64,000 bases of DNA, from NCBI RefSeq assembly GCF_000214035.2, contig NZ_AFHG01000044.1, forward strand, positions 62,001-126,000, read 5' to 3'. The position numbers and the translations under genes are program-made. This DNA comes from Methyloversatilis universalis FAM5. Lineage in GTDB: Bacteria > Pseudomonadota > Gammaproteobacteria > Burkholderiales > Rhodocyclaceae. The notes under the pieces are model-generated. The model saw only the letters and a program-made list of their open reading frames with translations. It did not search any database and was not told the DNA's origin. Within the stretch, counting starts at the first letter, position 1; every line of letters starts with the position of its first letter. Below, in pieces: positions 15,825 to 24,668 of the stretch.

Positions 15825-17653
15825 AAATCACCCGCATCTCCGCCCAGAACTACCTGGGCATCCGCGCGGCCGATATCGCACTCGATCGCCCGGTCCAGCT
15901 CTTCGCAGGCCGCAACGGCGCCGGCAAGTCCAGCCTGATGGAAGGCATCCGCCACGCGCTCACCGGTGAAACGGTCCGCGTCAGCCTGAAGAAGGACTAC
16001 GGCTCGCTGCTCACCGAGGGCGCCGAATCCGGCTTCGTGGAAGTCCTGTCCGATGGCGGCGCCTACGCCGTGGCTCTGCCGAGCGGCAAGGGCGCGGCGA
16101 GCGGCGAAACTGCGCTGCCGTACCTGCTGGACGCCCAGCGCTTCGCGAGCCTGTCGCCCGATGAGCGGCGCGCCTTCCTGTTCGGGCTCATGGGCCTGTC
16201 CTCGTCCGGCGACGCGGTGAAGAAGCGCCTGGCCGACAAGGGCTTCGACGGCGCCCGCGTCGCGCTGGTGATGCCGCTGCTGCGCGCCGGCTTCGAAGCG
16301 GCATGCAAGGAAGCCCAGAACCGCGCCCGCGATGCGAAGGCAGCGTGGAAGACCGTCACCGGCGGCGAGACCTGGGGCAAGGACAAGGCGGCCGGCTGGC
16401 GGCCCGCTGCGCTGCCGGAGGGTGCTGCGAAGGCGCCGGGGCTGCTGGAGAACGCCCGCGCCAAGCTGGCGGAGGCCGACGGTGCACTGGCCACGGCCCA
16501 GCAGGCGCTGGGCGCTGCGCGGTCCGCAGCACAGGCCCGCGAGGAGCAGGAGCAGCAGCGCGTGCAGCTCGAGGAGCGCGCCGGCCGCCTGGAGCGCATC
16601 CGCGCGAAGCTCGCCAAGGACGAAGCGGAGCTGGCCGACTGGGAGCAGAAGGTCGCCGATGCGAAGGCCGCAGCCGGCGGCGCGAAGAAGGTGCGCGCCG
16701 TGCTCGAGGATGCCGTGCTGCGCGGCCTGGCCGAAGTTGCCGCCGAGTTTCTGACCATCGCCGAGACCAGCACCGGCATCGTCGTGAGCGAATCCGGCGA
16801 GATCCTCGAATGGGATCAGGGGCTGATGAACCGTGCCCGTGCGCACGTCACCGAGTACCGCGCGCAGAGCGGCGCCGCGCCAGCGGAGGACGCGCAGTCG
16901 GCGTCGAAGCTGGCCGAGTACGAGAAGGCCCGCGACCTGCTGAAGAGCGCGGTGGCCAACGGTCGCCGCGATCTGGCCGCAGCCGAAGCCGCCGAAGCGC
17001 AGCTGGTGGAGCTGGACAAGGCCGCTGCCGGCGGCGATGCGCAGAACTTCGACGAGCTGCGCGAGGACGTGCAGCAGAAGATCGAGGCGCGCGACGCGTG
17101 GCGGGCCGACGTCGCCAAGTACCAGGCGCTGACCGAGCAGGCCGCGCGGCAGGAGAAGGTCGTCACCGAAGCAGCCCTGCACCACACCGACGTGCTCGCA
17201 TGGCTGGAGATCGCCGACGCGCTGTCGCCGGACGGCATCCCGGGCGAGATGCTGGCCGAGGCGCTGGACCCGATCAACCAGCGCCTACTGCGGAGCAGCG
17301 AAGCCAGCAACTGGGAGCGGGTCGTCATCCACACGGACATGCGCGTGACCTGCGGCCTGCGCCCCTACGCGCTGCTCAGCGAGTCCGAGAAGTGGCGCGC
17401 CGACGCAATGATCGCCGAGGCCGTGAGCTACCTCTCCGGGCTGCGCCTGCTGGTGCTCGACCGGTTCGACGTGCTGGACCTGACCGGCCGCGCGGACGCG
17501 CTGGAATGGCTGGACGCACTGACCGAGGCCGACGAGATCGACACAGCACTGGTGTTCGGGACGCTCAAGGCGCTGCCCGGTGGTCTGCCGGACAGCATGC
17601 AGGCGCACTGGATCGATGGCGGTGTCGTGGGCCAGATGCGGGAGGCGGCGTGA
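15821..17653 (+). CDS. SMC/RecF-like P-loop ATPase
   Basis: 610 residues: N-terminal ATP-binding half with Walker A GRNGAGKSS after a RecF-like KITRISAQNYLGIRA strand, a long central coiled coil (about 210-430) and a C-terminal half with signature-like LLSESEKWRADAMIAEA and Walker B LLVLDRFD. The usual Walker B Glu after Asp is replaced by Arg. Likely a DNA-end or recombination accessory ATPase working with YqaJ, RecT and RdgC. The start overlaps the rdgC stop by 4 nt. Confidence 0.8.
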   Translation: MKITRISAQNYLGIRAADIALDRPVQLFAGRNGAGKSSLMEGIRHALTGETVRVSLKKDYGSLLTEGAESGFVEVLSDGGAYAVALPSGKGAASGETALPYLLDAQRFASLSPDERRAFLFGLMGLSSSGDAVKKRLADKGFDGARVALVMPLLRAGFEAACKEAQNRARDAKAAWKTVTGGETWGKDKAAGWRPAALPEGAAKAPGLLENARAKLAEADGALATAQQALGAARSAAQAREEQEQQRVQLEERAGRLERIRAKLAKDEAELADWEQKVADAKAAAGGAKKVRAVLEDAVLRGLAEVAAEFLTIAETSTGIVVSESGEILEWDQGLMNRARAHVTEYRAQSGAAPAEDAQSASKLAEYEKARDLLKSAVANGRRDLAAAEAAEAQLVELDKAAAGGDAQNFDELREDVQQKIEARDAWRADVAKYQALTEQAARQEKVVTEAALHHTDVLAWLEIADALSPDGIPGEMLAEALDPINQRLLRSSEASNWERVVIHTDMRVTCGLRPYALLSESEKWRADAMIAEAVSYLSGLRLLVLDRFDVLDLTGRADALEWLDALTEADEIDTALVFGTLKALPGGLPDSMQAHWIDGGVVGQMREAA

Positions 17654-18849
17654 TGGACGACATCGTGGATCGCCTCCGTGACCATCAGAACGGTGGCCGT
17701 CGCGCGGAGTGCGAAGAAGCTGCCAACCAGATCGAAGCTCTGCGCGACATGCTGGACAGCGCGCGGGCGGATATGGACGTGATGCGGAACGCCCTTGGCG
17801 TGCCTGTTGAGCCGCACCAGTCGCTCCTGGAGAGGATGGTCAAGGCGGCGCAGGCGAAGCGCGGAGTGGTGCCGGAGTGCGACGACGGCAAGCGCGTACT
17901 GCGGGAAGTCTTCGCACTGTGTGAAGACACAGAGGCCAAGTGCTCCGACGAACCTGGCGATTTCGCTCGTGGGAGGCGGTTTGAAGCCAAGGGCATCGCC
18001 CGCGCAATTGGGGCTTGGTATCAAGAAGAATTTTGCGGCCGCTCGCACATGGGGGAGCCCGCCGCCCCTGCGCCCGACCATTTTCGTGACGCCGCGAAAA
18101 TGGCCCCGGTGCATTGCACGCCGACAGAGCACGACGGCCGGATCGTCTATGAGCACACATCAGAGCCGATCCCCAATGCAGATGGATTCGTGCTCTACGC
18201 CGCGCCAGCGCCCGATCGATTTCGAGCTGCCGCGAAGATGATGGCCGTCCAACCTGCGTGCATGACTTGCAGTGGTCACGGAATGGTCGGCGGCTTGCTG
18301 CCCAACGGCGGGGGCTATCAGGCCGACCCGTGCCCCGATTGCGCCGCGCCAGTAACGGCAGGGGTGCCGATGCCGAAGCCCGTAGCGTATGGCTTCGGCA
18401 ACACAGCGATAACCGGCCACACCAATCGGTTGATGATGGTGCGCCTCGACGTTCCCCTTGATGACCAGTACGCAGGAGCTTTCTGGCTGCCGCTCGTGCT
18501 GGCTGACGAGGCGCGGCAATACGGCGCCGCCTGCCGTGCTGCTGGCGAGGCTGCGGGATACGCTCGGGGGCTGGCGGAGGCCGGGCGGGATACGGCCCCA
18601 GTGGTTCAAAACGGGGAGGTGTTGGTAACTGTCACGGGCCTTACAGGGAGCGGGAAAAGCGCAATCGCTGGCGAAATTGAGATCATGTGCCGGGCACTCG
18701 GTCTTGATGCTGAGTGGGTTGACGGCGCCGCAGAGAAGCACTTGACGCATGCCGGCTGGACAGAGGCGCTAGAAATGTACCGGCCGCGCGTCAGAATCGT
18801 TGAGGCGAATATCCCTCGAACAGACGCCGCCCTGCGCGGGGAGGTGTAG
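17653..18849 (+). CDS. Ea22-like mosaic protein with a C-terminal P-loop
   Basis: 398 residues. The N-terminus ([13 protein letters not shown] and [13 protein letters not shown]) is of the Ea22-like phage type. A central Cys region (CMTCSGHG and CPDC) resembles a DnaJ-type zinc motif. The C-terminal 75 residues contain [18 protein letters not shown], a perfect Walker A of a small kinase-like ATPase. It looks like an assembly of modules. The start lies in a TGATG overlap with the ATPase gene. Function unknown. Confidence 0.6.
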   Translation: MDDIVDRLRDHQNGGRRAECEEAANQIEALRDMLDSARADMDVMRNALGVPVEPHQSLLERMVKAAQAKRGVVPECDDGKRVLREVFALCEDTEAKCSDEPGDFARGRRFEAKGIARAIGAWYQEEFCGRSHMGEPAAPAPDHFRDAAKMAPVHCTPTEHDGRIVYEHTSEPIPNADGFVLYAAPAPDRFRAAAKMMAVQPACMTCSGHGMVGGLLPNGGGYQADPCPDCAAPVTAGVPMPKPVAYGFGNTAITGHTNRLMMVRLDVPLDDQYAGAFWLPLVLADEARQYGAACRAAGEAAGYARGLAEAGRDTAPVVQNGEVLVTVTGLTGSGKSAIAGEIEIMCRALGLDAEWVDGAAEKHLTHAGWTEALEMYRPRVRIVEANIPRTDAALRGEV

Positions 18850-18851
18850 CC

Positions 18852-19430
18852 GTGAGCATGGACATCGTGAGCCGTCTGCGCTGCGTGCTGAAAGGCGACA
18901 AGACGGCGCAGGCCGGGGCGGATGAAATCGAACGCCTGCGCGCCGAGATCGAACGCCTGAACTCCTGCCTGCGCTACGAACAGCACCGCGCAGGGCGCAT
19001 CGGAACGTGTGGCCCGGGGTGCGAGACGTGGGGGCCGGCGCACTATGAGTGTGCGGTGCGGGAACTCGCCGCCAGCCGTGAGCGCGAGGCGCGGATGCGG
19101 TGGCAGCCGATTGAAACGGCGCCGAAGGATGGCAGTCTGTTCTTGTGCTGGGTTTATGCCGTGCGCTACGGGGAGACGGACGATGGCCAGCGGTACCAGC
19201 AAGATGTATCACAAGTTGACTTTTGCTCTTGGCGCGAAGGGCCGTCAGACCTGCGTGACCACGGCTACTTTGACCCATGCTGCGGTCAAATTGCAGATCA
19301 TCAGGACGTGACGCACTGGATGCCGTTGCCAGTTCCGCCCCGCGTCGCACTCGATGAAGGAGCGCAGCCGAAACAGCCGCTCGACCTGGTGGCGCAGACC
19401 CGCGAGGCGCGGAAGGGTGGTGCGGCATGA
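18852..19430 (+). CDS. DUF551 family phage protein
   Basis: 192 residues from a GTG. The N-terminal helix ([14 protein letters not shown], then a coiled coil of [13 protein letters not shown]) is followed by the DUF551 pattern [11 protein letters not shown] and the closing HWMPLP. The family is widespread in phages with no known biochemical role. Confidence 0.75.
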   Translation: MSMDIVSRLRCVLKGDKTAQAGADEIERLRAEIERLNSCLRYEQHRAGRIGTCGPGCETWGPAHYECAVRELAASREREARMRWQPIETAPKDGSLFLCWVYAVRYGETDDGQRYQQDVSQVDFCSWREGPSDLRDHGYFDPCCGQIADHQDVTHWMPLPVPPRVALDEGAQPKQPLDLVAQTREARKGGAA

Positions 19431-20656
19431 GGTACCTATCCGTTTGCTCGGGCATTGAAGCCGCGACAGCGGCGTGGCATCCACTCGGATGGCAGCCGGT
19501 CGCGTTTTCGGAGGTCGATGCTTTTCCGTCTGCCGTCCTCGCCCACCACTACCCTCACGTGCCCAATCTGGGCGACATGACCAAGTTCGAGGACTGGCCT
19601 GATGCAGATGTCGATGTTCTTGTCGGAGGAACGCCCTGCCAATCCTTCAGCGTCGCAGGACTCAGAAAGGGATTGGGCGACCCGCGTGGCAACCTCATGC
19701 TCACCTTTGGCGCAATTGCTCACCGATATAGGCCCGAGTGGCTGGTATGGGAGAACGTCCCCGGCGTCTTGTCGAGCAACGGAGGACGGGACTTTGGAAC
19801 CTTCCTCGGGATGCTGGGCGAACTCGGGTATGGGTTCGCCTACCGAGTTTTGGACGCTCAGTACTTTGGAGTGGCCCAGCGACGCCGCCGTGTGTTCGTT
19901 GTCGGATGTGCTGGAAACTGGCGCCGTGCCGCAGCGGTTCTTTTTGAGCGCCACAGCCTGCAACGGAATCCTGCGCCGCGCCGAGAAGCGCGGGAAAGTG
20001 CTGCCGGGACCATTGCGGGCGGCGCTCGAAAGAGTGGCGGGTACAGCACCGACGATATCCCTGTGATCATTGCCCAGGCCATGAGTGCGAAATGGTCGAA
20101 GGGCACGGCAGGGCCGGCAGGGGATGAGCACCACAACCTGATTCCTGTTCCCGAGGTGACGCACGCGCTGAGGGGCGAGGGATTCGACGCCAGCGAGGAC
20201 GGAACTGGAAGAGGCACGCCTCTTGTTCCAGTGCCGTTCGATACCACGCAGATCACCAGCGCGAAGAACTACAGCCACCCGCAGTCCGGCGATCCGTGTC
20301 ATCCCCTTGCCGCCGGGTCGCATGCGCCGGCCATCTGTTTCAGTGCGAAGGACCACGGCGCCGACGCGCAGCAGGATCTGGCGCCGACACTGCGCGCTGG
20401 TGGCCACGCTGGAAGCCATGCAAACGCAGGGGTGATGCCGGCGATTCAGCTGGGCATGCGCGTCCGCCGCCTCACCCCGCGCGAATGCGAACGCCTTCAG
20501 GGTTTCCCAGACGATTACACCGCGGTCCTCGTAAGAGGCCGGTCGGCAGCCGATGGCCCGCGCTACAAAGCACTGGGCAACAGCATGGCAGTTCCGGTTA
20601 TGCGCTGGATTGGGCATCGAATCAGCACCGTGAATCAGATCCGGAGGGCCGCCTGA
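19427..20656 (+). CDS. C5-cytosine DNA methyltransferase
   Basis: 409 residues with the ordered C5-methyltransferase motifs: [22 protein letters not shown] with catalytic C71, VI ENVPG with E109, [34 protein letters not shown] and [13 protein letters not shown]. The region between VIII and IX is the target recognition domain and differs from common Dcm enzymes as far as I can tell. No restriction partner is nearby; protection of phage DNA from host enzymes is the likely role. Confidence 0.92.
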   Translation: MRYLSVCSGIEAATAAWHPLGWQPVAFSEVDAFPSAVLAHHYPHVPNLGDMTKFEDWPDADVDVLVGGTPCQSFSVAGLRKGLGDPRGNLMLTFGAIAHRYRPEWLVWENVPGVLSSNGGRDFGTFLGMLGELGYGFAYRVLDAQYFGVAQRRRRVFVVGCAGNWRRAAAVLFERHSLQRNPAPRREARESAAGTIAGGARKSGGYSTDDIPVIIAQAMSAKWSKGTAGPAGDEHHNLIPVPEVTHALRGEGFDASEDGTGRGTPLVPVPFDTTQITSAKNYSHPQSGDPCHPLAAGSHAPAICFSAKDHGADAQQDLAPTLRAGGHAGSHANAGVMPAIQLGMRVRRLTPRECERLQGFPDDYTAVLVRGRSAADGPRYKALGNSMAVPVMRWIGHRISTVNQIRRAA

Positions 20657-21093
20657 TGCGTAAGCGCACACCCCGCTCCCGCCGCCCGAAGACCCCGCCC
20701 TGCCTCATCGCCGTCGGGATGAACAACAAGCACGAGGGCGCCATGTACTCAGCGGTTCAGGCGTTCCGCCGCGGCGAGGCCACGGCCGACCACTTCCTGG
20801 ACCTGTGTGACACCCGCGACATCACTGCCATCGCCCACAACATGCAGGGCCGGCACGTCGACGGTCTGCGCGAGGCGCTGGAGGCGGCCGAGATCGCGCT
20901 GCTCAACATCCGCGACCGCCATCGCGATACCGGGCGGTTTGGCGCCTCGGCCGACGAGCTGGCTGCGCTGGCGCTGCTGGTCGATACCTACACGAATTAC
21001 TGGCTCGCCCAGTCTGGGCACCTGTACGGGCTCGCGCGGGAGGAACTGCGCCGGGCCAGGCTGCGGGATAAGGGTGGGGAGAAGGCGGCATGA
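20656..21093 (+). CDS. Unknown early protein with basic N-terminus
   Basis: 145 residues from an ATG in a TGATG overlap. The N-terminus is highly basic (RKRTPRSRRPKTPP); the rest is helical. The start is fixed by coupling; the longer upstream frame overlaps the methyltransferase and is a shadow. No family recognised with confidence. Confidence 0.6.
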   Translation: MRKRTPRSRRPKTPPCLIAVGMNNKHEGAMYSAVQAFRRGEATADHFLDLCDTRDITAIAHNMQGRHVDGLREALEAAEIALLNIRDRHRDTGRFGASADELAALALLVDTYTNYWLAQSGHLYGLAREELRRARLRDKGGEKAA

Positions 21094-21344
21094 GCGCACT
21101 GACCGAACGCCAGATGCACGACCTGGCCGGACGGCTGACGCGGTTGCGGTCGCTGGCATTCGAGGCCAATGAGGCCGCCACCGAAGAGGCTGCTGCGCGC
21201 CACCGCCGCCAATGGGCCGACTGCCAGTTCGCCTCCCAGTGGGCGGAGACCGTGCGTCAATACGGCGAGAAAAACGCCCCGCCGTGGAACGAATCGCTGC
21301 GCGGACCGAAGCCGAAGATCGAAACGGAGAAACACGATGGCTGA
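21090..21344 (+). CDS. Small helical early protein
   Basis: 84 residues, charged and helical, with no recognised motif. It overlaps its upstream neighbour by 4 nt and its downstream neighbour by 8 nt. Confidence 0.5.
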   Translation: MSALTERQMHDLAGRLTRLRSLAFEANEAATEEAAARHRRQWADCQFASQWAETVRQYGEKNAPPWNESLRGPKPKIETEKHDG

Positions 21345-22473
21345 GAACAGCGCAATCGAGTGGTGTGACGCCACCTTCAATCCGTGGATCGGCTGCACGA
21401 AGGTTTCGCCGGCCTGCGACCACTGCTATGCAGAGCGCGATTTCGACCTGCGCCTGCGCGTCGTGCAGTGGGGCGCGGGACAGGCGCGGAAGCGGACGAG
21501 TTACGCGAACTGGAAGCTGCCGCGGCAGTGGAATGCAAAGCCGTTCTTCCAGTGCGAGGACTGCGGACACCGCAGCGAGGGCGAAAAGTGGAGGGAAGTC
21601 GGCCCGAACATGGGGCTGACCGATAGCGGATACGCCTGCCCGCGATGCAATAGCCGGAGCATGAACGAGGCCCGCCGCCGCGTGTTCTGCGCCAGCCTCG
21701 CCGACGTGTTCGACAACGAGGTGCCGGTGGAGTGGCGCCGCGACCTGTTCGACCTGATCGCGGCCACGCCGAACCTTGACTGGCTGCTGCTGACGAAGCG
21801 CATCGGGAACGCAAAGACCATGATGGCCGATGCGCTCCACCTGAATCCTGCTGCACAGGCAGAAGGCCGGATATGGCCCCTTCCGAACGTCTGGCTGGGC
21901 GCCACGATCTGCAACCAAGACGAGGCCGACCGCGACATCCCGAAGCTGCTTGAGGTGCCGGCGGCGGTGCGGTTCCTGAGCATCGAGCCGATGCTGGGGC
22001 CTATTTCGCTTACCAGCCACGGATTCATCGCGCCAGACGAGGACGGACCCGATCGTATCGGCTACATGGTCGGACCCGACGACGGTAAGAGCGGGCTTTG
22101 GCCGACGCGTGAGCAGGCGCTGTCCAAGAGCGGCCTGCACTGGATCATCGTCGGCGGCGAGAGCGGCCCGCACGCCCGGCCGATGCACCCGGAGTGGGCT
22201 CGCGATCTGCGCGACCAGTGCGCAGCAGCCGGCGTGCCGTTCCTGTTCAAGCAGTGGGGAGAGTTCTCGGCAGCGCCGCCAGCCTCTGTGAAGCCCGGAG
22301 AACGTTGGCCAGCAACGTCACGCCTGGTGCCCGTAAGCGGTAACACATACGCGTGGGAGAACTTTCGCGCGCTTGAGGCTCGTGATCTGTGGATGCACCG
22401 CATCGGCAAGAAGGCCGCCGGCCGCCTGCTGGACGGTGTCGAGCACAACAGGTTCCCGGAGGTGCGGGCATGA
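21337..22473 (+). CDS. Phage Gp37/Gp68 (DUF5131) family protein
   Basis: 378 residues. The start NSAIEWCDATFNPWIGCTK with SPACDHCYAE is the hallmark of this family, a C-x6-C-x2-C cluster related to radical-SAM proteins. A zinc ribbon (CEDCGHR ... CPRCNS) is inserted after it. Later conserved blocks include DWLLLTKR, NVWLGAT, FLSIEPMLGP and WIIVGGESGP. The biochemical function of the family is not established. The ATG is chosen from conservation; the long upstream frame is a shadow. Confidence 0.85.
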   Translation: MAENSAIEWCDATFNPWIGCTKVSPACDHCYAERDFDLRLRVVQWGAGQARKRTSYANWKLPRQWNAKPFFQCEDCGHRSEGEKWREVGPNMGLTDSGYACPRCNSRSMNEARRRVFCASLADVFDNEVPVEWRRDLFDLIAATPNLDWLLLTKRIGNAKTMMADALHLNPAAQAEGRIWPLPNVWLGATICNQDEADRDIPKLLEVPAAVRFLSIEPMLGPISLTSHGFIAPDEDGPDRIGYMVGPDDGKSGLWPTREQALSKSGLHWIIVGGESGPHARPMHPEWARDLRDQCAAAGVPFLFKQWGEFSAAPPASVKPGERWPATSRLVPVSGNTYAWENFRALEARDLWMHRIGKKAAGRLLDGVEHNRFPEVRA

Positions 22474-22640
22474 CCGACCGCCAATCCTGCATCCACTGCG
22501 CGCGCGTCTATCTCGCGCAGTCGCGGCACTTCACCGGCCGCCACCGCGGCTTCAGCTTCCGGCTGCTCGACTGGGCCGGAAACCAGCGCCGGAAGGCCAT
22601 GGCGCTGCGCGATGCCACGGCACAGCAGTCGCTTTTCTGA
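22470..22640 (+). CDS. Small zinc-binding-like protein
   Basis: 56 residues beginning TDRQSCIHCARVYLAQSRHF, with one CxxC pair that may bind metal. The ATG overlaps the previous stop as ATGA. No family recognised. Confidence 0.5.
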   Translation: MTDRQSCIHCARVYLAQSRHFTGRHRGFSFRLLDWAGNQRRKAMALRDATAQQSLF

Positions 22641-22649
22641 GGATTCACG

Positions 22650-22943
22650 ATGCCACTACCCTACGAGAACACAAGCGGCGGCGGACTCTTCCTGACGGAT
22701 ACCGAGATCGCGCGCATCTGCGAACCGCTGGTCCAGCCGGCGGCACAGGTGCGGTTCCTGCGCGAACTGGGCCTGACCGTGGCCACGAAGCCGAACGGCC
22801 GCGCGCTGGTTGTTCGCAGCCATGCAGAAGCGGTACTGTCCGGGCGGAAGCATGCCGAACCGCAGCAGGGCACAACCGCGCCAGCTGCGGCACCGAACCG
22901 CTCAGGATTGATCGAGTTCATCAACCGGAGGCGAGCCGCCTGA
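22650..22943 (+). CDS. DUF4224 protein next to integrase (excisionase position)
   Basis: 97 residues with the DUF4224 segment LTDTEIARICEPLVQPAAQV followed by RFLRELGLTVATKPNGRALV. This small domain is usually encoded immediately upstream of phage tyrosine integrases and is a candidate recombination directionality or integrase accessory factor. It is separated from the integrase by one base. Confidence 0.75.
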   Translation: MPLPYENTSGGGLFLTDTEIARICEPLVQPAAQVRFLRELGLTVATKPNGRALVVRSHAEAVLSGRKHAEPQQGTTAPAAAPNRSGLIEFINRRRAA

Positions 22944-22944
22944 A

Positions 22945-24012
22945 ATGGGTCGTCGTCGCAAGCACAACCCTCTCGACCTGCCGGACCGGGTGTATGCCAA
23001 GCACGGGGCGTTCTACTACTTTCACCGGCCCACGGAAACGCATCCGGCCGGCCGGTGGGAGCGCCTTGGCACCGATGTGAGCCAGGCGAAGGAGCGCGCC
23101 AACCGGATCCAGCAGCAGCTGGACGAGGGGTTCGGGACCGTCGCCTACTGGCTGGACCAGTTTCTGATCTGGTGCCGGAAGCGCGTTTCCGTCGGCGACC
23201 TCGCCCAGCGAACGCTGGACGACTACACGACCGATGCGGAGGTGCTCAAGATCTTCTTCGGCCCGCTCTACCCGGCCGCCGTCGCGCCCAGCCACGTCGG
23301 CGAGTTCCTGGATACGAACCTTGAGGGTGGCCGAGGCGTGCGCGCAAACCGCGAGAAAGCCTGCCTGTCGTCGATGTTCACGTGGCTGATCCGCAAGGGG
23401 CATGCCGGCGTGACGACCAACCCATGCCGCGGCGTCCGCCGCAACCCGGAGAAGAAGCGGGAGCGCTACGTCGAGGACGTGGAAATGGCGCAGGCCCTGA
23501 AGAACGCGCCGCTGATGGTCTGGGCCCTCGCCCACCTCGTCTATCGCACGCTCCAGCGGCCCGAGGACATCATCACCTGGACCGAGCGCGATATCGTGCG
23601 CCGTCGGCTACCGGACGGCCGCGAGGTGCGTGTCATCCGGAACAACCAGGCGAAGACCGGCGCGATGGTGGACATCGAGGTCACGGCCGAGATCGATGAG
23701 ATCCTGATCAACCTGAAGGCCGGTGCCGGCAAGCTGCGCGGCATGACGCTGCTGCATCGCCGCGACGGGAAGCCCTACAGCTACGACGGACTGTGCGCGA
23801 TGCTGAAGCGCCGGCAGGCCGCCGCGAAGGTGGCCAGCTTCGGCTTCTACGACCTGAAGGGAAAGGGAGCCACCGATATGTGGCAAAGCGGCGTGCCGCT
23901 GGAGGTCATTCAGGTGCTGTGTGGCCACGACTCGGTGACCACGACAGAGCGCTACGTGAAGCAGCGCTGGAGGGGTGTTGTGCAGCCGAACAAGGTCAAG
24001 GCGGCCGTCTAA
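22945..24012 (+). CDS. int: Tyrosine-family integrase
   Basis: 355 residues with a core-binding N-terminal half and a C-terminal catalytic domain: Arg in TLQRPEDI, Lys in NNQAKTG, the box DLKGKGATDMW, GH in VLCGHDSVTTTERYV and the final nucleophile Tyr. The usual H-x-x-R of box II reads Y-x-x-K (FYDLK). It promotes site-specific recombination at the tRNA-Asn gene, whose 3' part begins about 115 bp after its stop. It is the last gene of the rightward operon. Confidence 0.9.
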   Translation: MGRRRKHNPLDLPDRVYAKHGAFYYFHRPTETHPAGRWERLGTDVSQAKERANRIQQQLDEGFGTVAYWLDQFLIWCRKRVSVGDLAQRTLDDYTTDAEVLKIFFGPLYPAAVAPSHVGEFLDTNLEGGRGVRANREKACLSSMFTWLIRKGHAGVTTNPCRGVRRNPEKKRERYVEDVEMAQALKNAPLMVWALAHLVYRTLQRPEDIITWTERDIVRRRLPDGREVRVIRNNQAKTGAMVDIEVTAEIDEILINLKAGAGKLRGMTLLHRRDGKPYSYDGLCAMLKRRQAAAKVASFGFYDLKGKGATDMWQSGVPLEVIQVLCGHDSVTTTERYVKQRWRGVVQPNKVKAAV

Positions 24013-24128
24013 TAGAGCGCACTGGACCACGGCTGGAAGCGGGTTTCCGGGCAGCGCCAAACCGCCGAATATTAGACCGCTGAAACGATTATTCCTTGTC
24101 CGGCGTGGCTTTCCGGGCATTCCGACGC

Positions 24129-24177
24129 CGGACTGTTAATCCGTAGGTCCCTGGTTCGAGCCCAGGTCGGGGAGCCA
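24129..24177 (+). other. Attachment core: 3' part of tRNA-Asn (GTT)
   Basis: From the anticodon stem CGGACTGTTAATCCG through the T-arm CCTGGTTCGAGCCCAGG to the terminal CCA, this equals the 3' two-thirds of a tRNA-Asn. The 5' part does not match a tRNA. It is therefore the attachment core left at the integrase end of prophage 1, with the intact tRNA expected at the other end, left of the window. A 9-bp inverted repeat (24098-24106 and 24125-24133) straddles the boundary. A second inverted repeat around 24001-24014 and 24070-24082 may hold integrase arm sites. Confidence 0.85.
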
Positions 24178-24186
24178 AGACACAAG

Positions 24187-24213
24187 AAGGCCCGCAGCGA
24201 TGCGGGCCTTTTT
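24187..24213 (+). terminator. tRNA terminator in residual host DNA
   Basis: AAGGCCCGC and GCGGGCCTT form a 9-bp stem with a 6-nt loop followed by a T run. Probably the native terminator of the tRNA-Asn gene. It is almost the only host sequence between the two prophages. Confidence 0.8.
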
Positions 24214-24217
24214 CATT

Positions 24218-24317
24218 TGTATCGTCTCCAGGGCGAACAATAAGCATCCGTCTGGTAACTGTAACCGCGCGAGCGATTTGGCACTGATTTGCGCGCATAT
24301 TGGCACAGCTGCGATTA
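24218..24317 (+). mobile_element. Probable right end of the Mu-like prophage
   Basis: Just after the tRNA terminator a TGTATCG could be the TG-starting terminus of a Mu-type element. Further in, TTGGCAC occurs at 24278 and again at 24300, exactly 22 bp apart, within partly similar units (GCGxGC...TTGGCAC). This fits tandem transposase-binding sites of a Mu right end. The exact terminus and the 5-bp target duplication cannot be confirmed because the other end is outside the window. Confidence 0.5.
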
Positions 24318-24641
24318 CCCCTTCCGCTCGCGCCGCGCTCGTAACGCCGCCTGTTCTTCTGGCGTCGGTGGGCGGACGGGCTTGGTGCTCATATCCGACG
24401 CCCGTTTGATCACCCGATCAATCACCGCGATTCGCGGGTCTTCCGGTGGCAGACCATCGCGCAGCCACACCAGCGTCGCGAACATCGTCGGCGAACTAGC
24501 GAGAAGCAGCCCGACGTCCTCCGGCATGTGACTGGCGACACGCCGACCTTCTGCATCAACAATCGCGTTCCCGTACCCACCGGTGGTTTCGTAGTAGAAC
24601 GGCGCTCGCTTACTCCAGTGCCACTCCCATTTGCTTGCCAC
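24315..24641 (-). CDS. Small prophage protein under a LexA box
   Basis: 108 residues: MASKWEWHWSKRAPF, then VDAEGRR, EDVGLLLASSPTMFATL and a basic tail (ALRARRERKG). It is clearly related to the protein at 10685-10951 of prophage 1. A consensus LexA box lies 28-43 bp upstream, so DNA damage should induce it independently of the late genes. It is the last gene before the right end, a position where other phages keep accessory SOS genes. Function unknown. Confidence 0.7.
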   Translation of the reverse strand: MASKWEWHWSKRAPFYYETTGGYGNAIVDAEGRRVASHMPEDVGLLLASSPTMFATLVWLRDGLPPEDPRIAVIDRVIKRASDMSTKPVRPPTPEEQAALRARRERKG

Positions 24642-24668
24642 GATTCAGCCTCCGAAGAAGGCTGTTAA

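Noticed and set aside
16303-17652. N-terminal extension of the Ea22-like gene
   Set aside because: Arg/Gly-rich translation overlapping the SMC-like ATPase in another frame; the TGATG-coupled start is far better.
24060-24177. Complete tRNA-Asn gene
   Set aside because: Only the anticodon arm, T-arm and acceptor 3' strand match; the 5' acceptor and D-arm are missing.
24089-24298. Leftward 69-codon frame containing RPGLEPGTYGLTV
   Set aside because: It is the antisense of the tRNA-Asn fragment, a frequent false gene; no ribosome binding site or family supports it.
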